Below, in pieces: positions 9,255 through 16,160 of a stretch of 40,933 bases of DNA (the first letter of the stretch is position 1; each line of letters begins with the position of its first letter). Under the pieces are notes generated by a model, which saw nothing but the letters and a program-made list of their open reading frames with translations, ran no database searches and was not told where the DNA came from. The translations under genes and the position numbers were made by a program. This DNA is from Nitrospirota bacterium (GTDB lineage Bacteria > Nitrospirota > Thermodesulfovibrionia > JACRGW01 > JBFLZU01): positions 7,880 to 48,812 of the forward strand of contig JBFLZU010000024.1 in the NCBI GenBank assembly GCA_040756155.1. The letters run 5' to 3'.

Positions 9255-10361
9255 ATGAATTATTTTCACGGTGGAAATATCTACAGTGCCTCGAGAAAAT
9301 ACAGGATAAAAGAAGAACGAATCATTGATTTCAGTGCCAGTATTAATCCACTGGGGGTCTCACGAAAGGCAAAGGCTACTATTAGAAAGGCAATAAAGAG
9401 GCTTCCTAATTATCCTGACCCCGATGTGGAAGCATTGAGAAGATTAATCTCCATCAGATATAACATCTCACCTGAGAGCATACTATGTGGTAATGGTTCA
9501 ACAGAACTTATATATCTTATCCCGATGGCATTTAAACCTCATGGTGTTCTAATACCTCAGCCAACATTCTCAGAATATGAAAGGGCATGCCAGATAAGTT
9601 CTGAGTTGAGAGTTATGAGTTATGAGTTAAAGGAAGAAGATGGGTTTAAGATAAATCCTGATGAGTTTATATCACTCATCACTCATCACTCATCACTATC
9701 CTTCAACATGGCATTTCTCTGCAATCCAAATAACCCCACAGGACATTTACTCAAGAAAGACGAGGTTATGCGGTTGTGCAGTGCTGCGTTTGAGAGGAAT
9801 ATAATGGTTGTTGTCGATGAGGCATTTATTGACTTTACACCAGAAGAATCCATCATCAGAGAAGCATCAGAAAGCAGGCATGTGATTTGTCTCAGGTCAT
9901 TCACAAAATTCTATGCACTCGCTGGATTGAGGATAGGATATGCAGTCACACACGCCGATACCGCGAAGCACCTCAAGGCGTTTAAAGAACCCTGGACGGT
10001 AAATACCCTTGCCCAGAAGGCATCTATAGTTAGCATGAAGGATAAGACATACATAAAGAATACATTTGAGGTAATAGCCAGTGAAAAGGAGTTTCTCCTT
10101 AAAGCGATTAAGAAGATAGATGGTCTTTCGCCTCTTCCATCTTCAGCAAATTTCTTGCTGATAAGGATTGAGGACGAGCGGTTCAATTCAACAAACCTGA
10201 GTGAAATACTTGCAAGAAGAGGAATGCTGGTCAGGGACTGTGCATCTTTTGGCATCGGGAACAGATACATCAGGATAGCTGTAAAAAGCCATGCGCATAA
10301 TGCAAAACTTGTAAAGACCCTTAAGGGGATTTTTGGGGAGACTGGTTTTAAGGATAGTTAA
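9255..10361 (+). CDS. cobD: Threonine-phosphate decarboxylase / HisC-like aminotransferase of the cobalamin pathway
   Basis: This PLP-dependent enzyme probably makes aminopropanol phosphate from threonine phosphate for the cobalamin lower loop. The start ATG 9255 has GGAG at 9245-9248. The beginning MNYFHGGNIYSASRKY and IDFSASINPLG match CobC/CobD-type decarboxylases rather than HisC. The PLP-lysine motif is LRSFTKFYALAGLRIGY, and FLCNPNNPTG and VVDEAFIDF are also present. Position directly after cbiB supports the cobalamin role. Two low-complexity in-frame blocks lie near residues 115-150. The end overlaps the convergent SQR-like gene by 14 bp. A histidinol-phosphate aminotransferase role is the main alternative. 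Confidence 0.87.
   Translation: MNYFHGGNIYSASRKYRIKEERIIDFSASINPLGVSRKAKATIRKAIKRLPNYPDPDVEALRRLISIRYNISPESILCGNGSTELIYLIPMAFKPHGVLIPQPTFSEYERACQISSELRVMSYELKEEDGFKINPDEFISLITHHSSLSFNMAFLCNPNNPTGHLLKKDEVMRLCSAAFERNIMVVVDEAFIDFTPEESIIREASESRHVICLRSFTKFYALAGLRIGYAVTHADTAKHLKAFKEPWTVNTLAQKASIVSMKDKTYIKNTFEVIASEKEFLLKAIKKIDGLSPLPSSANFLLIRIEDERFNSTNLSEILARRGMLVRDCASFGIGNRYIRIAVKSHAHNAKLVKTLKGIFGETGFKDS
9598..9698 (+). repeat. Two simple-sequence blocks inside cobD
   Basis: The first block (9598-9630) iterates GAGTTAT. The second (9671-9698) iterates ATCACTC four times. The two are roughly inverted complements (ATGAGT-type against ACTCAT-type), so the mRNA could pair across the 40-nt interval. Both keep the frame and encode RVMSYELK and LITHHSSL, which have no role in the family. 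Confidence 0.7.
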
Positions 10362-11535
10362 AGAACCTGTGTTTGAGATTCCACAAGTAGTATTTTTCAA
10401 AGGCAACCTTTACCCACCTCACCCACCGTCCCTTCTTAAACAAAGACCTGTTTCTTGGAGGAAGAACAGGATCTGCCATCATCAGTGCCCCTTCATCTCC
10501 CATATCCATAAGGCATGTTACACTTAATTCAGATGGAGAGATACTGCCACCTTTAATATCAGAATAGATGTGCCTTGCAGCTTTTTTTGCCATCTTTACT
10601 GTCATATTCCCTGTTTTTGGCACACCTGTTGGAACTGGGGTCTGTTCAGGAGGGGCAATAGCAACAGAGACACCCACTGCATAGATATTTTTGTATTTTG
10701 TATGTCTATAAAACTCATCTACAGGTATAAATGCCCTTGGGTTACCGAGTCCAGATACCTCTACTGCTTTTACCCCTTTAAAGGCAGGGACTATCATTGA
10801 GTATTTAAAAGGAAGGGTTGTTCCATCCTTCAATCTGATATTTCCAGGGGTAATCTCCTCTATTGCAACATTCGGTAGAACCTTGATATCCCTTATTGCA
10901 AATTCGTCCTCCATCAGTCTTTTTGAGTTCTTGAGCCCAGCGATTCCGAAATGTCCTACATATGGTTCTGATGTTATAAAAAACATCGGCACCTTATGTC
11001 TTTTCCTTATTCTCCTCACCATTGAGTCAATTTCGAATGCAAATTCATAAGCAGGTCCAAAACAACTGACGCCCTGTGCAGAGCCTATCACAATCGGTCC
11101 CAGTCCCTCAAGAAATCTCTTCCATCCATAATGTGCCTTTTCTGCATGTTCGAGTGTGCAGATGCAATCCGTGTATTTATCAGGTCCAAGCCCTGGGACC
11201 GCCTCAAATTCAAGGTATGCACCTGTAGCAATTATTAGATGATCGTAATGAACAAGACCTGATGTTGTATAAACTATTCCTTTCTCTGGATCAATCTTTT
11301 CTGCAGCGGCATGGATAAATCCGATGTCACCCTTATCAAGCAATGGTTTTAGTTTGATTGTTATGTCTCTGGCCTTTCTCAAACCAAGTGCTAACCATGG
11401 TAGAGATGGGATAAAGACAAAGGTATCTGTGTCAGAGACTATTGTGATTTCATGCTTCCTGCCGAGCAGTCTCTTGAGTTCAAAGGCTGTGGTCAGACCA
11501 CCAAAAGAACCACCGATGATAACAATGGTCAGCAT
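10348..11535 (-). CDS. Sulfide:quinone-oxidoreductase-like FAD flavoprotein
   Basis: This is a two-dinucleotide-fold flavoprotein of 395 aa that probably passes electrons from reduced sulfur to quinone at the membrane surface. The N-terminal FAD motif is VIIGGSFGGLTTAFEL and a second fold lies around GPIVIGSAQG. Cysteines at about 124/126, 158 and 341 are placed much like the three active-site cysteines of SQR. The C-terminal amphipathic part (WVRWVKVAFEKYYLWNLKHRFF) would bind the membrane. It is the last gene of the DsrE-type operon, 12 bp after the DsrH-like gene, so its substrate may be protein-bound or polysulfide sulfur. A related NADH dehydrogenase-like role cannot be excluded. Confidence 0.82.
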   Translation of the reverse strand: MLTIVIIGGSFGGLTTAFELKRLLGRKHEITIVSDTDTFVFIPSLPWLALGLRKARDITIKLKPLLDKGDIGFIHAAAEKIDPEKGIVYTTSGLVHYDHLIIATGAYLEFEAVPGLGPDKYTDCICTLEHAEKAHYGWKRFLEGLGPIVIGSAQGVSCFGPAYEFAFEIDSMVRRIRKRHKVPMFFITSEPYVGHFGIAGLKNSKRLMEDEFAIRDIKVLPNVAIEEITPGNIRLKDGTTLPFKYSMIVPAFKGVKAVEVSGLGNPRAFIPVDEFYRHTKYKNIYAVGVSVAIAPPEQTPVPTGVPKTGNMTVKMAKKAARHIYSDIKGGSISPSELSVTCLMDMGDEGALMMADPVLPPRNRSLFKKGRWVRWVKVAFEKYYLWNLKHRFFNYP

Positions 11536-11547
11536 GGCACCACCATG

Positions 11548-11856
11548 TTAAAAGCACCCAAGCACTCTGGTATTGTCCTTCATCATCCTGCTAACCAGGA
11601 TATTATAATCTATGGGCTTTACCTCGGGCAAGAGGTCATCGGGGCTGTAACCTCTTAATTTTATATCATCATCGATAACAAGTATCTCTGCATCCTTACA
11701 CAGTCCTTTATCAAGATTGCCTTTCAGCGTAAAGTATATCGCATCCTGTAAGAAACAGAGTGCCAACTTCGTGTTTTTACTAATCTCTTCGCTGATCTTT
11801 AATGCCCGTTTGAGCTCTTTTCCGGGCGGACTTGATAACAGAATCAATGTCTCCAT
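11548..11856 (-). CDS. DsrH/TusB-like sulfur relay protein
   Basis: A small protein of about 102 aa starting METLILLSSPPGKELKRALK. The start at 11856 has a GGAGG Shine-Dalgarno just upstream; the in-frame extension to 11883 is not needed. Length, position after two DsrE-like genes and the pattern KLALCFLQDAIYF, the usual DsrH/TusB beta-helix with one Cys, fit the DsrEFH/TusBCD superfamily. Those proteins pass persulfide sulfur along conserved cysteines. The motif near the C-terminus (VLGCF) offers another Cys. The assignment to DsrH rests on order and weak similarity. Confidence 0.65.
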   Translation of the reverse strand: METLILLSSPPGKELKRALKISEEISKNTKLALCFLQDAIYFTLKGNLDKGLCKDAEILVIDDDIKLRGYSPDDLLPEVKPIDYNILVSRMMKDNTRVLGCF

Positions 11857-11883
11857 ATGCACCTCCAATTGGTCATAGACCAA

Positions 11884-12246
11884 TCAAAAGATAAGAAATC
11901 CTTTTGACTCGCTTATAGTCTTTGCTATAAATTTCATGTTAGTTATTTTTATTCCCTCGACGAGATCATCTCCTGTTAAGCCTCTTTTTTTCGCAGATTC
12001 TTCTTCTGCGTAGACCTCAGGGCTTAACTCTTCTTCTGGTGAAATCATAGAGAAACTTTCCGCAAGATTTATCCACTCTGTTCCTTCTGTACTCTGACCC
12101 TTTTTACCAGTATAAACACCATCATCAACTAAAAAGAGGTAACCCTTAAAGTTATTTGACTCTGCACCGAGGAGATGTCTTATCGCCTCACCAGCATTGA
12201 CCGTACCATAGGGCGATCTCCTTAATATTATCGAAACCTTATCCAT
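11884..12246 (-). CDS. DsrE-family protein without the usual CxxC
   Basis: This 120-aa protein is a DsrE/TusD-type fold: MDKVSIILRRSPYGTVNAGEAIRHLLG is the opening strand and helix, then FLVDDGVYTGKKGQ, and RGLTGDDLVEGIKI is the C-terminal signature. In sulfur carriers the segment before RGL holds one or two cysteines; here it reads YAEEESAKKRGL with no cysteine. It may therefore be a structural partner of the upstream selenocysteine-type DsrE protein, much as one subunit of DsrEFH lacks active cysteine. It is 111 bp downstream of that gene, separated by a hairpin, and 27 bp upstream of the DsrH-like start. Confidence 0.8.
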   Translation of the reverse strand: MDKVSIILRRSPYGTVNAGEAIRHLLGAESNNFKGYLFLVDDGVYTGKKGQSTEGTEWINLAESFSMISPEEELSPEVYAEEESAKKRGLTGDDLVEGIKITNMKFIAKTISESKGFLIF

Positions 12247-12280
12247 CCTTACCTCCCTGTGAAGAATTTCATCTTATGAG

Positions 12281-12324
12281 ACCCTTCGCTGCCCCTTCGC
12301 TACGCTCAGGGCTTCGGCTCAGGG
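12281..12324. repeat. GC-rich interspersed repeat (CTTCGCTACGCTCAGG type)
   Basis: On the plus strand this segment holds CCCTTCGCT twice, then ACGCTCAGGGCTTCGGCTCAGG in imperfect inverted arrangement. It stands out against the AT-rich context. It lies in the gap between the two DsrE-like genes and could form a stable RNA fold. Comparable short GC-rich palindromes are common as dispersed repeats in bacterial genomes. Confidence 0.6.
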
Positions 12325-12360
12325 TAAATGCGATTATTAAAAATTTAGTAGTCGCATTTA
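12325..12360. repeat. Long hairpin over the stop of the first DsrE-like gene
   Basis: TAAATGCGA (12325-12333) and TCGCATTTA (12352-12360) are perfect inverted repeats. The inner parts continue pairing with a few wobble pairs, giving a near-continuous 17-bp stem around 12342-12343. The TAA stop of the upstream DsrE-like gene (12358-12360) is inside the stem. It may stabilise the 5' part of the operon mRNA or end part of the transcripts. Confidence 0.65.
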
Positions 12361-12714
12361 ACTACCAATATTCAAAAATACCTTGCTTTCTCTCAGCAAC
12401 TTAAAGAACTCCTTAAGCGATATCTTTGTGCATCCTTCGATAAAATCATCTTCCGCAGGACCACGGAAGTGGACACAACTCCCTCAGAGAAGCACCTTGA
12501 GGCCTTTCTGTATAAGTCTACTGAAGCCTTCAATCGCACTCGGTAGACCTTTTCCCTTCTGATTACGCATAAAACAGTATATACCGTCGCCAGATGCAAT
12601 GAGATTAACCTGATGTCCTGCATCAAGTGCTGCCTCTGCAAGCCTTATAGCAGTATAGGTGTTCTCGTGGGTATAAGGCGATGTGCTTAATACTAAGGTC
12701 AATATCTCTGCCAC
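12358..12714 (-). CDS. DsrE-like protein with in-frame TGA, probable selenoprotein
   Basis: Read through the TGA at 12484-12486, this gene gives 118 residues, the normal DsrE length. The TGA is codon 77. The first part runs from VLSTSPYTHENTYTAIRLAEAAL to GLKVLL. After the TGA the frame continues GSCVHFRGPAEDDFIEG and ends at TAA. DsrE proteins have a CxxC motif followed by RG and DDxxEG here, so the TGA replaces the first Cys: U-G-S-C. A SECIS-like hairpin follows at once. The start is GTG 12714 with GGAGGTGA upstream. It is the first gene of a sulfur operon behind a perfect promoter. Alternatives are a nonsense mutation or a sequencing error. Confidence 0.8.
12450..12486 (-). promoter_or_regulatory. 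Candidate bacterial SECIS element after in-frame UGA
   Basis: Fourteen nucleotides after the UGA (12484-12486), CUUCCG (12464-12469) and CGGAAG (12450-12455) form a perfect 6-bp stem with the 8-nt loop UGGUCCUG. A GGU in the apical loop at this distance matches the known SelB-binding hairpin of E. coli fdhF (loop with GGUC). The position is three nucleotides further from UGA than in fdhF, within the accepted range for bacterial SECIS elements. Confidence 0.72.
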
Positions 12715-12735
12715 ATTCTCACCTCCTTTACACTG

Positions 12736-12798
12736 CCCTCATATATTCAATTATTCTAATATTATTATATTTTAATGAAATTCGATTGTCAAGTTTTT
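12736..12798. repeat. 63-bp direct repeat, left copy
   Basis: Identical to 21903-21965 except for one base (T at 12751, C at 21918). It carries a leftward promoter. The two copies bound a 9.1-kb block of accessory genes. Confidence 0.95.
12764..12792 (-). promoter_or_regulatory. Consensus sigma-70 promoter for the sulfur operon
   Basis: On the minus strand, TTGACA (12792-12787), a 17-bp spacer and TATAAT (12769-12764) form a perfect consensus promoter. Transcription would start near 12757, giving a leader of about 43 nt before the GTG at 12714. It is carried on the 63-bp direct repeat. Confidence 0.88.
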
Positions 12799-12904
12799 CG
12801 GGGCTCAAGGTCTTTAAAAATTTCTTAATATGAGCATGTATAACAATCTCTATGCCTATTTTTATGTTAATATATTAATAAAAATATGATAGAATAATTT
12901 TGTA

Positions 12905-13822
12905 ATGAAAAATCATAGCCCTTTTAACTCAAGCGAAATTAACGTTCACCTATTGCGAACCTTTTATGTTTTAGCAAAAAAAGGAAGCTTTAGCCGAACT
13001 GCAGAAGAACTTTGTGTCACCCAGCCAGCAATAAGTATACACATTAAAACATTGGAAGACTATTATGGGGTTGGACTTTTTGATAAGGTAGATAAAAAAT
13101 ATGTTTTAACCGAGGCAGGGAAAGCGCTTTATCATTATACAGAAAGAATTTTCAATTTAATCGATGAATCAAAAAGGACGCTCAGTGGTTTTATTGATTT
13201 TCAACGTGGAAGTCTATCTTTGGGTGCAAGCAGTAATATAGGTGTTTATATTCTACCCTGTTTACTTGGTGATTTTAAGAATATATTCCCTAAGATAAAT
13301 ATCCAGGTCTCCATCGGCAATACAAAAACAATTGAGCAGAAGATATTAAATAACGAAATTGACATCGGGTTAGTAGAGGCGCAAATTCGTAGTCCAGAAG
13401 TGGTTATAGAACATTGGAGGGAGGAGAAACTTGTTTTGGTTACTTCACCAAAACATCCTTTTGTGAAACTTAAGAAGGTCAAGCCTTCTCAATTGACAGG
13501 TGAGCCATTTATTGTTGGTGAACGTGGGTCAGGTACACGTCGTGTATTGCAAGATAAAATACCTTCTATTGTAGATCACTTGAAGATTTTTCTAGAACTT
13601 GGAAGCACAGAAGCGGTTAAGAAAGCGGTTGAAGAAAACTTAGGTGTTTCAATTGTTGGAGAAAATACAGTTACTCGAGAGCTCAAAAGTGGCAGTTTGA
13701 AGTCAATTCAAATTGATGGGGTTGAATTGAAGAAAAAATACAATATAATTTATTTGAAAGGGAAAATTTTTACGCCTGTTATAAAGGAATTCATAAATTA
13801 CCTGCATACTTCTAAATGCTAA
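12905..13822 (+). CDS. LysR-family transcriptional regulator
   Basis: A 305-aa LysR-type regulator. The N-terminal winged HTH reads LLRTFYVLAKKGSFSRTAEELCVTQPAIS at about residues 16-44, followed by the linker helix. The C-terminal periplasmic-binding-like effector domain contains LSLGASSNIGVYILP and later GERGSGTRRVLQDK, a pattern seen in CysB/CbbR-like members. It probably controls the following dehydrogenase, SDR and transporter genes; the inducer is unknown. No Shine-Dalgarno is evident before ATG 12905, and a -10-like TAGAAT sits about 10 bases upstream. It is the first gene inside the repeat-bounded block. Confidence 0.93.
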   Translation: MKNHSPFNSSEINVHLLRTFYVLAKKGSFSRTAEELCVTQPAISIHIKTLEDYYGVGLFDKVDKKYVLTEAGKALYHYTERIFNLIDESKRTLSGFIDFQRGSLSLGASSNIGVYILPCLLGDFKNIFPKINIQVSIGNTKTIEQKILNNEIDIGLVEAQIRSPEVVIEHWREEKLVLVTSPKHPFVKLKKVKPSQLTGEPFIVGERGSGTRRVLQDKIPSIVDHLKIFLELGSTEAVKKAVEENLGVSIVGENTVTRELKSGSLKSIQIDGVELKKKYNIIYLKGKIFTPVIKEFINYLHTSKC

Positions 13823-13861
13823 ATTTGCAAAGCGTTTCAGAGAAAATGGGGAAAGTTAACT

Positions 13862-14893
13862 GTGACTTATAAAAAGCCTCTTGTATATTACACACACAAG
13901 GCACCACCAGAAGGTCCTGATTTACTTAAGCCTTTCTGTGAGGTGATTGAAAATGAGAGTTATGAAAGCCCTTCAAAGAGGGATATTATTCTAAGCGCCA
14001 AGAATGCCCATGCTTTATGTTGTTTTGTACTAGATCTTATAGATGAGGAAATAGTCGCCTCCTGCTCACAATTGAGAATTATATCAATATTCGCCAGAGG
14101 ATATGATAATGTTGATGTAGCTGCAGCAACAAGAAGGGGCATTTGGGTTACACAAGTACCTGAATTATTGACAGAGCTAACAGCTGATCTAACCTGGGCA
14201 CTCCTCTTAGCTGTTGCCCGAAAGCTTATTTCAGCCGATTCTTTTGTACGATCTGGTAAGTTTTCAGGCTGGAGTCATCCTACACCTTTTTTGGGAAGCA
14301 ATATCTTTGGAAAAACTCTGGGTATTATCGGAATGGGTGAGTTAGGAAGGGCTATTGCATGTCGTGCATCAGGGTTCAATATGACGATACTTTACTATCA
14401 AAGACATCGCCTTGATATTGACCGTGAGAGAAAGTTAAGTTTAATATACGTACCACGAGATGAGATATTCAGGCAATCTGACTTCATATGTATTGCTTCA
14501 CCTTTGACTAACGAAACATTCCACCAGATATCCACAAATGAACTCTCTTTAATGAAGCCTTCGGCTTATCTTATTAATACGGCACGTGGCTCAGAGGTCG
14601 ATGAAGAAGCAGTTGCAAAAGCACTCAAGGAGAAAAGAATTACTGGCTATGCTGCTGATGTATTCGAAATGGAAGATAAACAATTCCTTACCCATCCTTC
14701 CTATGTTAATAAATATCTTATTGATCATCCAGATTGTACCGTTTTAACGCCCCATCTTGGCGCTGCAGTTATGGAAACACGCATCGAAATGGCAAAAATA
14801 CAGGCTCTTAATGTTTTACAGGCTCTAAAAGGAGAAAGACCTTTCGGAACGGTTAATGATGTTCCTCTAAAGCCAGCAATAATAACTGACTAA
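13862..14893 (+). CDS. D-2-hydroxyacid dehydrogenase (NAD+)
   Basis: A 343-aa member of the D-isomer-specific 2-hydroxyacid dehydrogenases, which interconvert a 2-oxoacid and its D-2-hydroxyacid. The Rossmann motif is TLGIIGMGELGRAIACRA (about residues 153-170). The catalytic arginine lies in LINTARGSEVDEEAV. The histidine lies in TVLTPHLGAA. The start is GTG at 13862, only 39 bp after lysR. Family members include phosphoglycerate, glyoxylate, lactate and phosphonate dehydrogenases, and the sequence does not reveal the substrate. Position next to an OPA-type transporter hints at a phosphorylated or small organic acid, as inference only. Confidence 0.88.
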   Translation: MTYKKPLVYYTHKAPPEGPDLLKPFCEVIENESYESPSKRDIILSAKNAHALCCFVLDLIDEEIVASCSQLRIISIFARGYDNVDVAAATRRGIWVTQVPELLTELTADLTWALLLAVARKLISADSFVRSGKFSGWSHPTPFLGSNIFGKTLGIIGMGELGRAIACRASGFNMTILYYQRHRLDIDRERKLSLIYVPRDEIFRQSDFICIASPLTNETFHQISTNELSLMKPSAYLINTARGSEVDEEAVAKALKEKRITGYAADVFEMEDKQFLTHPSYVNKYLIDHPDCTVLTPHLGAAVMETRIEMAKIQALNVLQALKGERPFGTVNDVPLKPAIITD

Positions 14894-14986
14894 TGTAAAG
14901 GCTTATACTTACCCTCCTATCCTATCACCTTTGTCTTTATTGCGAAAACTATAAAATTATTTTAAAAAATTTAAAAAATTATTAAT

Positions 14987-15014
14987 TTGACTTATATTTT
15001 TAATGCTCTATAAT
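14987..15014 (+). promoter_or_regulatory. Promoter of the SDR-transporter-Usp operon
   Basis: TTGACT (14987-14992), a 16-bp spacer and TATAAT (15009-15014) lie in the 225-bp gap after the dehydrogenase gene. The transcript would start near 15021 and carry a leader of about 100 nt containing two strong Shine-Dalgarno-like stretches (15024-15031 and 15039-15043) well before the real start at 15119. Confidence 0.75.
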
Positions 15015-15118
15015 TGAAAGTAGAAGGAGGTGAATAACGGAGGATACCAACAGAAGTCGTAAGTAAAAATTATCTAATAAATGGTAAGGCAGTGAAGAAT
15101 GAAAGGAGAAAATGGAAA

Positions 15119-16075
15119 ATGAAAGAGGGGAAAATTGTAATGACTGGTGGCACAGGTTTTATCCTGTCTCATGCTGCTGAGAGATTAGCCGAAACAGGGA
15201 GGGAAATAGTTTTATTTGATAATAATGAGCAACACACTTTGCCTGAATATATCAAAGAGTTTCTCAACAAGAGAAAAAATGTTAAATATGTAAAAGGCGA
15301 TACCAGGGATAAAGCCGCTGTGGATGCTGTTATTAATAAGGACACAGAAGTTGTCTATCATTTCGCAGCTCTTATGGGAACGAGTTCACGTTTTAGAGAA
15401 TGGCAAATCCCAACAGTGGAAGTAAACGTTATTGGCACGATAAATGTTTTGGAAGCCTCTCTAAACGCTGGGGTAAAGTACTTCGTCCATCCTCCCAGGC
15501 CAGCCCTTGCCGTCTGGTTGACTCCATATATTATTAGTAAAACCGCACAGACACTATTTACCCAGATGTACAATATTGTTTTTGGACTTCCCACTATTGG
15601 TCACAATATTGCAAATTGCTACGGTCCAAGAGAGCGCGCTATACTCAACCCGAATCCATTACGGCCTCACGAGGGAAGGAAATTTATGGCATCGAATATC
15701 ATTGCTGCGCTTAAAAATGAACCTGTCATCGTCTTTGGAGACGGAGAACAATCTTCAGACTTTGTTTATGTTGACGATGTTGTGGATGCGATACTGATTC
15801 AAAAGGAATCTGCCATAGGCCAGGTTTGTGATATCGGGACTGGTATATCCACACCTGTAAAAAAGGTTGCTGAGATGATAATAGAACTAACCAAAAGCAA
15901 ATCGAAAATAGAATATTTGCCACTGAGGACAGGAGAAGTGAAGTTACATACTAAGGCTGATCTAACAAATGCCAAAAAATACCTCGGTTGGGAACCAAAA
16001 GTATCTCTCGAAGAGGGAATAAGAAAAACTATCCCCTATTACGCTAAGCTTTTGGGGATAAAATCCCCTGTATAA
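15119..16075 (+). CDS. NAD-dependent epimerase/dehydratase-like SDR
   Basis: An extended short-chain dehydrogenase/reductase of 318 aa. ATG 15119 has AGGAG at 15104-15108; a GTG at 15092 is less likely. The nucleotide motif is IVMTGGTGFILSHAAERL, followed by the acidic residue in LFDNNE. The catalytic pair is Y137-x3-K141 (TPYIISK). The segment before it is short (FVHPPRPALAVWLTP), and the usual Ser/Thr of the catalytic triad is not evident. The C-terminal half has GDGEQSSDFVYVDDVVDA and YLGWEPKVSLEEGI as in sugar-nucleotide epimerases. The substrate is unknown. It begins an operon with the transporter and Usp genes. Confidence 0.82.
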   Translation: MKEGKIVMTGGTGFILSHAAERLAETGREIVLFDNNEQHTLPEYIKEFLNKRKNVKYVKGDTRDKAAVDAVINKDTEVVYHFAALMGTSSRFREWQIPTVEVNVIGTINVLEASLNAGVKYFVHPPRPALAVWLTPYIISKTAQTLFTQMYNIVFGLPTIGHNIANCYGPRERAILNPNPLRPHEGRKFMASNIIAALKNEPVIVFGDGEQSSDFVYVDDVVDAILIQKESAIGQVCDIGTGISTPVKKVAEMIIELTKSKSKIEYLPLRTGEVKLHTKADLTNAKKYLGWEPKVSLEEGIRKTIPYYAKLLGIKSPV

Positions 16076-16160
16076 AGTCTGCTAAAGGATATAAGGAGGA
16101 AGGGAGATTTATGAAACCCAAAAGAAAAGTTTGAAATTAGATGATAAAGGAGTGAGAAAA

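Noticed and set aside
12393-12641. Frameshifted second half of the DsrE-like gene
   Set aside because: The family-matching residues after the TGA are in the same frame as the first half, so no frameshift is needed; this frame is a shadow.
15030-15062. Resemblance of the SDR leader to the 16S rRNA 3' region (AGAAGTCGTAA)
   Set aside because: The match is about 10 bases with no other rRNA sequence around; coincidence.
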